The notes under the pieces were generated by a model, which was given only the letters and a program-made list of their open reading frames with translations, was not told the origin of the DNA and ran no database searches. This document shows, one piece after another, positions 35,201-42,125 of a stretch of DNA of 64,000 nt (the stretch's first letter is position 1; each line of letters begins with the position of its first letter). Location: contig JBARRP010000181.1 of NCBI GenBank assembly GCA_049644285.1, forward strand, positions 1 to 64,000, in the 5' to 3' direction. The DNA comes from CAVRXT01 sp049644285 (lineage in GTDB: Bacteria > Acidobacteriota > Terriglobia > Acidiferrales > UBA7541). Made by a program: the position numbers and the translations under genes.

Positions 35201-35565
35201 GGTTGCCGGAATACATGGTGCCTTCGGTGTTTGTCTTCTTAGATCGATTTCCGCTGACGCCGAATGGAAAGGTGGATCGAAGGGCACTGCCGGCGCCCGC
35301 GCAAAATGATCTCACAATGGAATCCGCCCCAACCGCGCCTAGAGATGCATTGGAGCTTCAGTTGACCAATATTTTGGAAAGGATCTTGCGAATTCGTCCT
35401 GTGGGGCTGAGAGACAACTTTTTTGATCTCGGTGGACAGTCGCTGATCGCGGTTCGTCTCTTCTCTGAGCTAAGAGAATTGACTGGCCGGAACCTACCCT
35501 TGTCCGCCTTCTTTCAGGCTCCAACCGTGGAGAAGCTGGCGAACCTCCTCCGGGCAGACGGCTGA
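32272..35565 (+). CDS. Nonribosomal peptide synthetase, Cy-A(Cys)-PCP, thiazoline-forming
   Basis: 1,097 residues from the ATG at 32272; the frame also allows a TTG at 32245 inside the upstream gene. The first domain is a heterocyclisation domain: PLSDIQQAYLIGR, DLLIADGRS (Asp182, Asp187, Ser190, the DxxxxDxxS signature replacing HHxxxDG) and PVVFTSLLN. The adenylation domain has YTSGSTGLPKG from Tyr661. By eye against GrsA its pocket reads Asp-Leu-Tyr-Asn-Met-Ser-Leu-Ile-Trp-Lys, one conservative change from the known cysteine code. The carrier has DNFFDLGGQSL with Ser1057. It should condense cysteine onto the acyl starter and cyclise it to a thiazoline. No oxidase domain is inserted, so oxidation to thiazole would need a separate enzyme. 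Confidence 0.93.
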   Translation: MELGHKSSRLTPEKRALVALRLSTARRHCISQKVISLPQVHPDPRNRYEPFPLSDIQQAYLIGRSDGAELGNISCQSYSEVEVVDWDRERFEAALQKMIERHEMLRCVVLPEGRQQILPQVPSYRVESIDLRGQGPMAAAARLEAVRREMSQQVRPTDRWPLFDFRVSHLDSRRSRLHVSIDLLIADGRSLQILFGELAQLYNNPDAILPPIELSFRDYLLAFNSLEDTEAYRESTEYWLKRSPTLPPAPELPLATNPASITRPGFERRQARIDATVWRTLKERSARLRLTPAGTLLAAYAEVLGIWSKNPRFTINLTLFNRLPLHKQANTIIGDFTSVDLLEIDNSKPEAFETRARRVQEQLWQDLDRRYFSGIQVIRELSRSQRGGPKAIMPVVFTSLLNVGDRNEEPIGAGQLGKIVFAITQTPQVYLDFMVHEESGELVINWDAVDDLFPLGLLDDLFNGYQYLLEQLASDDASWQHTLAENSRRLIPVTQMDLREEINDTAAPVTDELLHTLFLKQVEQHPDQTAVCAATRRLSYAEVYQRACRVEEQLLHRGVEPNQLVAVMMEKGWEQVVAVLGIHLAGGAYLPIDPELPAERQCHLVEHGEVKVVLTQSAVRHRLRVPAGVDVLAVDLLNPGDAGAPVPRRRQTPEDLAYVIYTSGSTGLPKGVMIDHRGAVNTVLDINRRFGINSQDRVLAISRLSFDLSVYDIFGVLAAGGTIVMPSADLAHDPAHWAELILSEKVTVWNTVPALMQLLVEQAARPEAIGNSLRLIMMSGDWIPLNLPVQIRRILSNTKIVSLGGATEASIWSILYPIERVDPNWKSIPYGKPMLNQAFHVLNQMQAPCPIGVPGQLYIGGIGLAKGYWRDEQKTKASFIQDSATGQRLYRTGDWGRYLPDGNIEFLGREDFQVKLNGYRVELGEIEVRMQEHDRVENCVVAVREDSPGEKRLVAYATAKPGVRLEATDLQEHLRARLPEYMVPSVFVFLDRFPLTPNGKVDRRALPAPAQNDLTMESAPTAPRDALELQLTNILERILRIRPVGLRDNFFDLGGQSLIAVRLFSELRELTGRNLPLSAFFQAPTVEKLANLLRADG

Positions 35566-35577
35566 TGTCCGTGCCCG
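35551..35577 (+). terminator. Stem-loop at the end of the NRPS genes
   Basis: CGGGCA and TGCCCG form a six-base stem continued by CGG/CCG after a two-base bulge, with a seven-base loop, straddling the stop codon. No T-run follows, so it may stabilise the 3' end rather than terminate transcription. Confidence 0.3.
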
Positions 35578-35945
35578 CACTAAGGATTCTGTGCTCAAAG
35601 CCTGCTCCACCACTAACAGTTGGCTCTTATAAACCTTGAAGTAGATGATCTCCCAAGATTCGGCCTCCTGCCTCTCCTGCCCCGTCAAGTGACGGTCCAC
35701 CTCCTACTTAAACTCTTCAGTCGGCATTGAACGGGCTTTGTGCAACCAGATTGCACAATCAGAGCCCCTTCCTCCGCGCGACCTTGACTAGCTCCGCCCC
35801 CCTCGGTCCGTCCCGCCCGCTTCAGGCCTCAGTGGATTTGCCGCGGCAGCTACTCGTGGATTGCCATAAGGTAGTAAGCCACCGGCGCGATTCGGGAAGC
35901 CGCTTCTCTAGAAATTCATCGAAATTTCAGATTCTCTAGCTTCCA
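35574..35945 (-). pseudogene. Decayed copy of the unknown cassette gene at 39334-40029
   Basis: On the minus strand this stretch aligns base by base with about 39507-39880, the central part of the 231-residue cassette protein. Shared blocks include GCCTGCTCCACCACT, CCTTGAAGTAGATGATCTCC, CTTTGTGCAACCAGATTGCA and the GCGCGATTCGGGAA region. Scattered substitutions and small indels break the frame, and neither end of the gene is present. It fills most of the 545-base gap between the NRPS genes and the P450. It shows that a second copy of the cassette, or part of it, once lay here. Confidence 0.85.
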
Positions 35946-36110
35946 GTACTACCCCCCTTTTCCGATTGCATCTGCTCAGAGCGATCGCGCATCCTGACTG
36001 CGGGAATGGCTCGTTGCACGATACTGTTGTTGTGTCCGGCACCTCGGGATGTACATGCGACGATATCTGCGGTAATTTGATCGGCGGCATCCCACGAGCG
36101 AAATCGATCA

Positions 36111-37322
36111 ATGAGTGAAGCAGATCTCACAAATCCTCGGTTCAATGCGGACCCCTATCCGACCTATGCGCAACTGCGCGCGGAGGCTTCTGTTTGTCGC
36201 GCGCGGATCGGCCCCAGGGAATTCGCCTGGCTGATTACGCGATACGACGACGTGGTCGCTGCTCTCAAGGACGAGCGCTTGGTCAAGGATCGGCGGAATG
36301 CACCGGCCTCGGACCGCAGAGTATGGGGAGCGCGCGTGCGATGGGTCTTCGGGCCGCTTTTGTATCACATGCTCGGCTTGGACGAGCCGGACCATACGCG
36401 GGTACGCAGCCTCGTTCAAGGGGCATTTACACCACGCCTTGTAGAGAGCATGCGTTCGCGGATCGAGTCCCTCACCGAACAGCTCCTCGACCGCGTCGCC
36501 GTGCAACGCCGAATGGATGTCATCCGCGATTACGCGCTGCCGTTGCCGACCACCATCATCGCCGACATGCTCGGGGTGCCGGCCATTGACCGTGACCGCT
36601 TTCACCGCTGGTCGGTCGCCGTGGCGTGTTCGGCCTTCACAGGAAGGGTTGCAATACTCCGGCTTGTTCCGAGCCTGCTGGCGTTTTTGCAGTATATCCG
36701 CAAGTTGATCAGACTCCACCGGGACCGGCCTGAAAATGATCTGATCAGCAAGCTCGTCGCGGCTGAAGAGGCCGGCGACAAGCTCAGCGAACAAGAGCTC
36801 CTCGCCATGATCTTTCTCTTGCTTATCGCCGGACATCAAACAACTATCCACCTGATCGGCAATGGCACCCTGGCTCTGCTCGAGAACCGTACGGAAATGG
36901 ATAGGCTGTGCGCGCAGCCGTCGATCATGCCGTCCGCAGTCGAGGAGATGCTGCGCTATGACGGTCCCATCCCGTTAGCCAGTCATCGTTGGACGCGCTG
37001 CGAGATGTCTATAGGGGGTGCAACGATTCCACCGGGCGAACCGGTGTTCGCCGCAATCGCCTCCGCGAACCGCGACCCGCAGCAGTTTGGGCACCCGGAC
37101 GAGCTGGACCTCACGCGCGAGCCCAATCGCCACGTCACCTTCGGACAAGGCATCCATCGTTGCCTCGGCGCACCATTGGCGCGCCTAGAAGCGCAAATCG
37201 CCTTCACAACTTTGTTGCGTCGCTTCCCACACTTGTGCTTGGCCGTATCGCGCAATGACCTTCGCTGGGAGAGGAGCATCCTCCTCCGGGGATTGCAGGC
37301 GCTCCCCGTAGAACTCGCATAA
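36111..37322 (+). CDS. Cytochrome P450 (bacterial class I, CYP107-like)
   Basis: 403 residues, normal length for soluble bacterial P450s. The I-helix motif LLLIAGHQTT, the ExxR pair in EEMLRYDGP and the haem-binding loop FGQGIHRCLGAPLARLEA (Cys351) are all intact. It hydroxylates or oxidises a small molecule with electrons from a ferredoxin not encoded here. Its position right after the NRPS genes, on the same strand, suggests a tailoring step on the thiazoline peptide. The gap contains a pseudogene fragment, so co-transcription with the NRPS genes is uncertain. Confidence 0.92.
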   Translation: MSEADLTNPRFNADPYPTYAQLRAEASVCRARIGPREFAWLITRYDDVVAALKDERLVKDRRNAPASDRRVWGARVRWVFGPLLYHMLGLDEPDHTRVRSLVQGAFTPRLVESMRSRIESLTEQLLDRVAVQRRMDVIRDYALPLPTTIIADMLGVPAIDRDRFHRWSVAVACSAFTGRVAILRLVPSLLAFLQYIRKLIRLHRDRPENDLISKLVAAEEAGDKLSEQELLAMIFLLLIAGHQTTIHLIGNGTLALLENRTEMDRLCAQPSIMPSAVEEMLRYDGPIPLASHRWTRCEMSIGGATIPPGEPVFAAIASANRDPQQFGHPDELDLTREPNRHVTFGQGIHRCLGAPLARLEAQIAFTTLLRRFPHLCLAVSRNDLRWERSILLRGLQALPVELA

Positions 37323-37416
37323 CTGGCTTCAAGCCGAAAAGGGTGGACTAGCCTTCCGCTTCGTTCTGGCTTGGCGTATTGACAGCCCAGCCGGATTTTC
37401 GAGAGGAGATGCGGTG

Positions 37417-38440
37417 ATGTTGGAATTTGGCATTGGCTTTCAATTTGCACCGGTTCAGCAAATTGTTGCCACAGCAGAACAATCGGAAGAAGGCTGGTTT
37501 TACAAGTTGCTGGATCGCGGAAGACTATTATTTTAGGGGAGCGCTCGCCGTCGTTTCCGCGGTAGCTGCGAGAACGCGGACGTTGCGTGTGAGGCCGGGC
37601 GTGATCAATCCCTACACTCGCCACCCTGTCCTCATCGCGATGGAAATGCAAGGGATCAGCCAACTTTCGGCCGGGCGTAGCTTCCTTGGGCTGGGTTGCT
37701 CGGAGAGATTTTGGATGGAAGAGCAGCTTGGGATTAAGTGGGGCGCTCCCGCCACCGTTCTAAGAGAATCGATAGAAGTCATTCGTCGAGCTTGGCAGGC
37801 AGAGGAGTTTTCCTACACGGGCAACTTCTTGTCAATTTCTGGCGTCAAGCTGCAATTTCGCTTGCCCCATCACATCCCCATTTATCTGGGAACGATGCGG
37901 CAGCGTACTCTCGCCTTGGCCGGCAAACTCGCCGATGGCGTCGTGCTTCCGCTAATGGCAGGTCCCCAATACGTGCGCTTTGCCGTGTCGAACATCGCTC
38001 AAGGCGCAAAAGAGGTGGGCCGCGATTTCCGTGCGGTGCCAATCTACACCTATGTGCTTCTGTCTGTTGACGAGAATCGAGACACCGCGCGCAAGAAGGT
38101 TCGAAACATTCTGGCGCACTATCTTGGTTTCTTAGCGAATCAGCGGCGGACGAATAGTCAGACCCTTCTGAAGGATCACCCGATATTCTCGCAGGCTGGG
38201 TACACTGAGGAGTCGATCAAGGGTTTCATTGAACGGGAGCAGCGGAGCGATCCAGACGAAGCCCTGGCGAACTCGATCATAGACGCCTTCGCTGTCGCTG
38301 GGGAACCTGACGAATGCTGCGAAAAGCTGCAGCGGTTGGCGGATGCGGGAGTGACCGGGTTCATTCTCTTTGAGATACCGGGGCACTTGGTAACCCAGCT
38401 AGTATCTGCTACCGCGAAACACATTCTCACCAAGTTTTAG
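37417..38440 (+). CDS. Luciferase-like (LLM) flavin-dependent oxidoreductase, frameshifted near its start
   Basis: The natural start is the ATG at 37417, with AGGAG nine bases upstream. It reads MLEFGIGFQFAPVQQIVATA and then EQSEE, a typical LLM N-terminus, but the frame then runs into a stop. The continuation AGFTSCWIAEDYYFRGAL and the remaining 300-odd residues lie in the +1 frame. One extra G at 37492-37493 (GAAGAAGGCTGG) explains this exactly. Downstream motifs are intact: TRTLRVRPGVINPYTRHP, GRSFLGLGCSE, PIYLG and ADGVVLP. An ATG at 37427 keeps the second frame open but gives an unrelated 22-residue leader. It is a probable flavin monooxygenase or F420-type oxidoreductase tailoring the NRPS product. 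Either a recent inactivation or a sequencing error. Confidence 0.85.
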
Positions 38441-39079
38441 ATCCGGTGCGATCAGGCGCAGTAAGGACAGAACCGTCAACGCCGCTGCATCCACATCCAA
38501 CTCTCGGGCAGACCCTTGAACGCCAGAACCAAGTCAATCGGCACTGCCGATCGGTTCAGAAGCTCGATAGGGAAGCATAGGCCCAGTGTGGCTCGCGAGA
38601 TGGGCGCCGAAGCGCCCGGAAGCGAGAAAATGCTGCAGGTAGCGTGGTTGGATTCAGTCCAAAAGTGTGAACATCGTGAGCGTTGTCAGGTTGTCCCACC
38701 CCTTCTGAGATCACGGGAACTAGTTGAATTGGGTGTTAAGCCTAGCGGTCTTCCGGGCTCGCAGCTCGGCAGGATTCTCTCCAGAACTATGCGGACATTA
38801 TGCTAGGGCTCTTTCCCAACATACCTAGTCTTGTTAGTCAATTACAGGGCAGGGCTCCGTCACCCTAATTGTTGCAAATCCTAAAGCGGCTAAGTCTCCT
38901 TGCACCAGCCTTCGGTGTCGCCGCATAGTTGGCTATCAGCGCCGGCAATGCCCACACCTGCTTAGTGAATCGTGATGCGATGGGCAAGTTCAGTAGGACC
39001 GTGACAGGGCCATTCATTTGGTCAGTCCCCAGTATTATTGCTGTGTCTCCGGGCCTTGGGAGGTGATCTACGGCGGCTT
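38441..39079. other. Intergenic region without a recognisable gene
   Basis: 639 bases between the oxidoreductase and the HNH gene. Short frames exist (for example 38516-38806 +), but none shows a motif, a credible ribosome site or normal composition. I see no insertion-sequence ends or RNA gene. It is probably decayed sequence at the border of the cassette. Confidence 0.5.
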
Positions 39080-39337
39080 CTACCGCTGGATGAACTGATG
39101 GCCCCTGCTGCCACGGACGTGGACATGCTCGTGACACTTGGCGCACAGCGTGATTAGGTTCCACTCCGCATCGTCTCCCAGCAAGCTCCGCGAGTTAAGA
39201 TGGTGCACCTGGAGATTCATGAGGCTTCCGCAAGACTGGCAGCGCCATCCGTCCCGACGAAGCACCTGTTGGCACAGGTCTCGATACGACTCGGGATCGA
39301 GCTGTAGTCGTGGGCGTCTTTGTCGGAGCAGGGTCAC
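39080..39337 (-). CDS. Small HNH endonuclease
   Basis: 85 residues starting at GTG, overlapping the upstream stop by four bases (GTGA), so translation is coupled. The HNH core is complete: zinc-type Cys33-Cys36 (CQSC), the His-His pair at 45-46 (LQVHHLNSRS), Asn60 (WNLITLC) and Cys65-Cys68-His69 (CAKCHEH). Such proteins nick or cut DNA without strong sequence selectivity. It is the last gene of the five-gene leftward cassette operon. Confidence 0.88.
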   Translation of the reverse strand: MTLLRQRRPRLQLDPESYRDLCQQVLRRDGWRCQSCGSLMNLQVHHLNSRSLLGDDAEWNLITLCAKCHEHVHVRGSRGHQFIQR

Positions 39338-40029
39338 GAAGCCTTTTTCAACTGCTCTAAGAACTCCTGTTTCTGAGGACGTCGAAGCAACGCGAAGAAC
39401 CGACCAAGCGAGAGGAGCAACGCGTCGGGATTGCCGTTGTCAAGGTTGGCCCCCGCCAGAAAGTCGGCACAGATCATCTCTAAGCAGTAACCGCGGGATT
39501 TGTCCGTGCCCAGCATCAAGGACGCCGTCCCCAGAGCCTGCTCCACCACTGGCAGCTGGCTCTTGTACACCTTGAAGTAGATGATCTCCCACGGTTCACT
39601 CTCCTGCCCCGTCAGGTGACGGTCCACCTCCCGCTTGAACTCCTCGGTCTGCAGGGAGCGGGCTTTGTGCAACCAGATTGCACAATCGAAGCCCTTCCCT
39701 TCCCTGCGCGCGACCTTGGCTAGCTCCGCCGCCTTGGTCCATCCCACCTGCTTTAGGTCTCGGTGAATCTCCCGCGGCAACTGCTCGTGGATTGCCATGA
39801 GGTAGTAGGCCTTCCGGCGCGATTCGGGAAACCGCTTCTCCAGAAATTCATCAAAAGACTTCAGATTCTCCAGTCTCCAGTAATGCTCCGCCCGCACTTC
39901 ACAGAGATAACGCCCCAAATCCACAAACCGCACGTCTCGCTCCTGCTCCTTCCCTCTCTCCCACGCCAAGATCTCATCAATCTTGTTCAGAACGAACAAG
40001 GCCCGTCGGCGGTCGAGCTTCGGTTCCAT
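39334..40029 (-). CDS. Unknown cassette protein (possible DNA-binding helical protein)
   Basis: 231 residues from the ATG at 40029. The frame is open to 40146, but the extra N-terminus overlaps the nuclease gene and looks non-native. I do not recognise the family. The sequence is mostly helical and charged, with a helix-turn-helix-like stretch (FDEFLEKRFPESRRKAYYLMAIHEQLPREIHRDLK broken around residue 65). It begins ten bases after the nuclease stop and overlaps the HNH start by four bases, so it belongs to the operon. A degraded relative lies at 35574-35945. Confidence 0.7.
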   Translation of the reverse strand: MEPKLDRRRALFVLNKIDEILAWERGKEQERDVRFVDLGRYLCEVRAEHYWRLENLKSFDEFLEKRFPESRRKAYYLMAIHEQLPREIHRDLKQVGWTKAAELAKVARREGKGFDCAIWLHKARSLQTEEFKREVDRHLTGQESEPWEIIYFKVYKSQLPVVEQALGTASLMLGTDKSRGYCLEMICADFLAGANLDNGNPDALLLSLGRFFALLRRPQKQEFLEQLKKAS

Positions 40030-40039
40030 CGGCCGTCCG

Positions 40040-40843
40040 TTAATCGGTAAGCTCGTCAAGCCAATCAAGGTCGCTGGCTCCTGGTCGACGGATAAGCTTG
40101 GACGCGATGAGCGTTGGGTTGTCGAGGCACAGCCCCAAGTGCGCACAACTCACGCAAGCGTTCTGGGGAAAGCGGATCCCACTGTGAGGGGCGAACTGAC
40201 CCGCTTCGATCTGGCCAATCGTGGCTTCCACCAGCTGACCAAACTCTCGGCGCTGCTCGTCCGAGATCGAGGCCTTCAGGTATTGGATCTCAGGTGATCG
40301 CTTGCGCACGAACACGACCAAAGCCACTTCAGGAATTCCGCTGATCCAGGAATAGCAAACCAGCTGGGGATCGAGGGACAGCAATCCTTGGGGTTCTTTC
40401 GAGTAGCGGCTCGTCGTGGTCTTCCAATCAATTAGACAGTGCCGGCCATCGAGTTCGCCTAAGGCGTCCAGGTAGGCAACGAATTCATTGCCCCAGAGAA
40501 GAGTTCGGATCACCTTGATCTGGAGATTTTTCTTCGGACCAGGAATATGAACGCGATCATCCATCGCGAACTTTTCGAGCAGATGAATTCCTTGATGGAG
40601 GATCTGGTCCCAGGAGTCATCCTTACTCTGTTCAAACGGAGCATCGCGAAAACCACCCCATTCCTTGAATAACACCGCCGCAGCATCTTCCCGCCGGAAG
40701 TAGGCACCGAGAGCCTTTTCGAAACAACGACCGAATATCATCGCCGGGCGCGTCTCTTTCTCCCGCCAGCCATCCAGATACCGATAGCGGTAACTCCGCG
40801 GACAGCGCAGGTACTGGCTAATCTGACTGTAGCTATAGATCAT
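40040..40843 (-). CDS. PD-(D/E)XK nuclease with four-cysteine cluster (Cas4/AddB/RecB-like)
   Basis: 267 residues from the ATG at 40843; the open frame reaches 40873, but this start gives the typical MIYSYSQISQYLRCPRSYRYRYL beginning in two parts. The catalytic residues are Asp126 (AYLDAL) and Asp139-x-Lys141 (LIDWKT). Cys14 with Cys230, Cys233 and Cys239 forms the C-x(n)-CxxC-x5-C pattern that binds a 4Fe-4S cluster in Cas4 and AddB. It is probably a single-strand or double-strand exonuclease feeding a strand-annealing protein. No cas genes or CRISPR array are nearby, so a Cas4 role is not supported. It overlaps the upstream gene by 11 bases. Confidence 0.85.
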   Translation of the reverse strand: MIYSYSQISQYLRCPRSYRYRYLDGWREKETRPAMIFGRCFEKALGAYFRREDAAAVLFKEWGGFRDAPFEQSKDDSWDQILHQGIHLLEKFAMDDRVHIPGPKKNLQIKVIRTLLWGNEFVAYLDALGELDGRHCLIDWKTTTSRYSKEPQGLLSLDPQLVCYSWISGIPEVALVVFVRKRSPEIQYLKASISDEQRREFGQLVEATIGQIEAGQFAPHSGIRFPQNACVSCAHLGLCLDNPTLIASKLIRRPGASDLDWLDELTD

Positions 40844-41276
40844 CCGCGCTCTCTTGCTTCGGGTTCGCAGCAATGGCCGCGCACGAGAGCTCTTCCCACT
40901 CTCCAGCGGGAGAAAATGCTTCGAGATTCTGAAAGGACCGCCCGTTCAGGGTCGTGTAGGAAGTCCGAATGACTCCCCGAAGATTCCGGAGAGCTTTCTC
41001 ATCCACTTGATCCTGGCCGAGCAGGTCCGGGTCGTACCCAAAATCTCGGAGAAACCAGTTGAGCTTCCAGAGTGCCCTTTCGGTGCAGTACAACCGACTG
41101 GAGAGAGATCGCCCGGCAAAGGGCTTGGGCTCTAAGACGACGAGGCGGATCGCGAGGAACGGTTTCTGGGGATGCCATCGATAGAAAGCCCATTCGACAC
41201 GGACCAAGAACAGCCCCTCGAGCCGATCCGCTCCATCCTGTACCTTCAAGTGCAGATCCGGGATGTGGCGTCTCAT
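40833..41276 (-). CDS. DUF669-like protein, possible single-strand-binding partner
   Basis: 147 residues, starting at the ATGA overlap with the upstream gene. The order VRVEWAFYRWHPQKPFLAIRLVVLEPKPFAGRSL, broken by LYCTERALWKLNWFLRDFGYD and then VRTSYTTLNGRSFQNLEAF, resembles phage DUF669 proteins. In phages these sit beside annealases and exonucleases and are thought to bind single-stranded DNA. The match is by pattern memory, not a search. Position between the annealase-like gene and the nuclease supports it. Confidence 0.6.
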   Translation of the reverse strand: MRRHIPDLHLKVQDGADRLEGLFLVRVEWAFYRWHPQKPFLAIRLVVLEPKPFAGRSLSSRLYCTERALWKLNWFLRDFGYDPDLLGQDQVDEKALRNLRGVIRTSYTTLNGRSFQNLEAFSPAGEWEELSCAAIAANPKQESADDL

Positions 41277-42040
41277 GGCTTTGCCTCCAGAGGTTGTGCA
41301 TACGAGTTGAGTTTGCACACCAGACTGTCCAGGTCTACCTTCGCTGAAGTCGCCAGATGGGAGATGAAAGACTCAACCAGATCTCGACTGGCTTCTTTGA
41401 GAGTCTGAGTACCGCAGAAGTCCGCCGCGTATGCCTTCACGAGCGTGGGGTCGAGATTGTACTGACGGATTAGAAGGCAGAGTTGGTCGCGCAAACGAGG
41501 TTGGCCGTTGATTGAGCAGTTTGCGCCGCGAGACCCGTTCGATTGAGCCGGGGCGGCAGGATCGAAGAAGGAGCCCAGCTCTTCGACAGAACAGAGCCCG
41601 ATTCCGTAGGCCTTGCGCAGGGCGCGGTTGACGGCTCTTGTCTCCGCGACACGCATCCCGGCGCCCCGGACCAGAGGAGACACGTTCGAGGGATCGGCGT
41701 CTCCGTAGCCGACGAAGCCTTTCGAGCGAGGAGACATGTAGACAGTCGCCTTGAAGACCCATCGGTTAGCCCAGGAGTTGCAGTATTCACGAATTGGCTG
41801 AACCCGAATACCGGAGCAACGATTCCGATTAGCCAATCCCAGTAAGCCAGAATGCGTGACATACCAGTTGCCGTTCAGCAGCTGGATCTCACCCCGCGCA
41901 ACAGAGAAGCCAAACCTCTCGGTGAGATCCCTAAGCGCCCGGAAGTGTCGCTGTTCTATTTCTCGCCCCCACAGTTGCTTTGCGAGGTGTCTGTTTGAGT
42001 AAATCAAGTGTCGCCTTAAGCGGCCTAAACCTCTTTTCAT
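41273..42040 (-). CDS. Possible phage-type single-strand annealing protein (Erf/Rad52/RecT-like)
   Basis: 255 residues from the ATG at 42040. The stretch FVGYGDADPSNV followed by GAGMRVAETRAVNRALRKAYGIGLCSVEELG resembles a signature of phage and plasmid annealing proteins, where a GDA/S...AETRA..RALR..  ..EELG motif is found. The C-terminal half is helical and charged. It is the first gene of the leftward operon, and the candidate promoter's -10 lies six bases before the ATG. Function is inferred from the motif and from the nuclease and DUF669-like partners. Confidence 0.55.
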   Translation of the reverse strand: MKRGLGRLRRHLIYSNRHLAKQLWGREIEQRHFRALRDLTERFGFSVARGEIQLLNGNWYVTHSGLLGLANRNRCSGIRVQPIREYCNSWANRWVFKATVYMSPRSKGFVGYGDADPSNVSPLVRGAGMRVAETRAVNRALRKAYGIGLCSVEELGSFFDPAAPAQSNGSRGANCSINGQPRLRDQLCLLIRQYNLDPTLVKAYAADFCGTQTLKEASRDLVESFISHLATSAKVDLDSLVCKLNSYAQPLEAKP

Positions 42041-42046
42041 GCACAC

Positions 42047-42077
42047 ATTGTATTTCAAATACACACATTTGTGTCAA
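42047..42077 (-). promoter_or_regulatory. Candidate promoter of the cassette operon, possibly leaderless
   Basis: On the minus strand TTGACA (42077-42072) and TACAAT (42052-42047) are separated by 19 bases. The -10 ends six bases before the ATG at 42040, which would put the transcript start at or next to the start codon. Confidence 0.55.
42049..42074. promoter_or_regulatory. Palindromic operator candidates between the divergent cassette promoters
   Basis: TGTATTTCAAATACA (42049-42063) is a perfect 7+1+7 palindrome overlapping the leftward -10. ACACATTTGTGT (42063-42074) is a second palindrome with a two-base centre. They are the natural binding site for the divergently encoded ribbon-helix-helix protein. 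The -10 context AATACAATGTG occurs in both orientations (42045-42055 and 42109-42119), serving each divergent gene. Confidence 0.6.
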
Positions 42078-42125
42078 GGATTTTCGACTGGCAAAGCGCA
42101 CACAGTCCAATACAATGTGGGCGAC

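Noticed and set aside
38516..38806. Plus-strand frame of 96 codons after the oxidoreductase
   Set aside because: No motif, no ribosome site, odd composition; looks like chance.
40040..40843. Nuclease considered as CRISPR-associated Cas4
   Set aside because: No cas1/cas2 or repeat array in the window; neighbours point to phage-like recombination.
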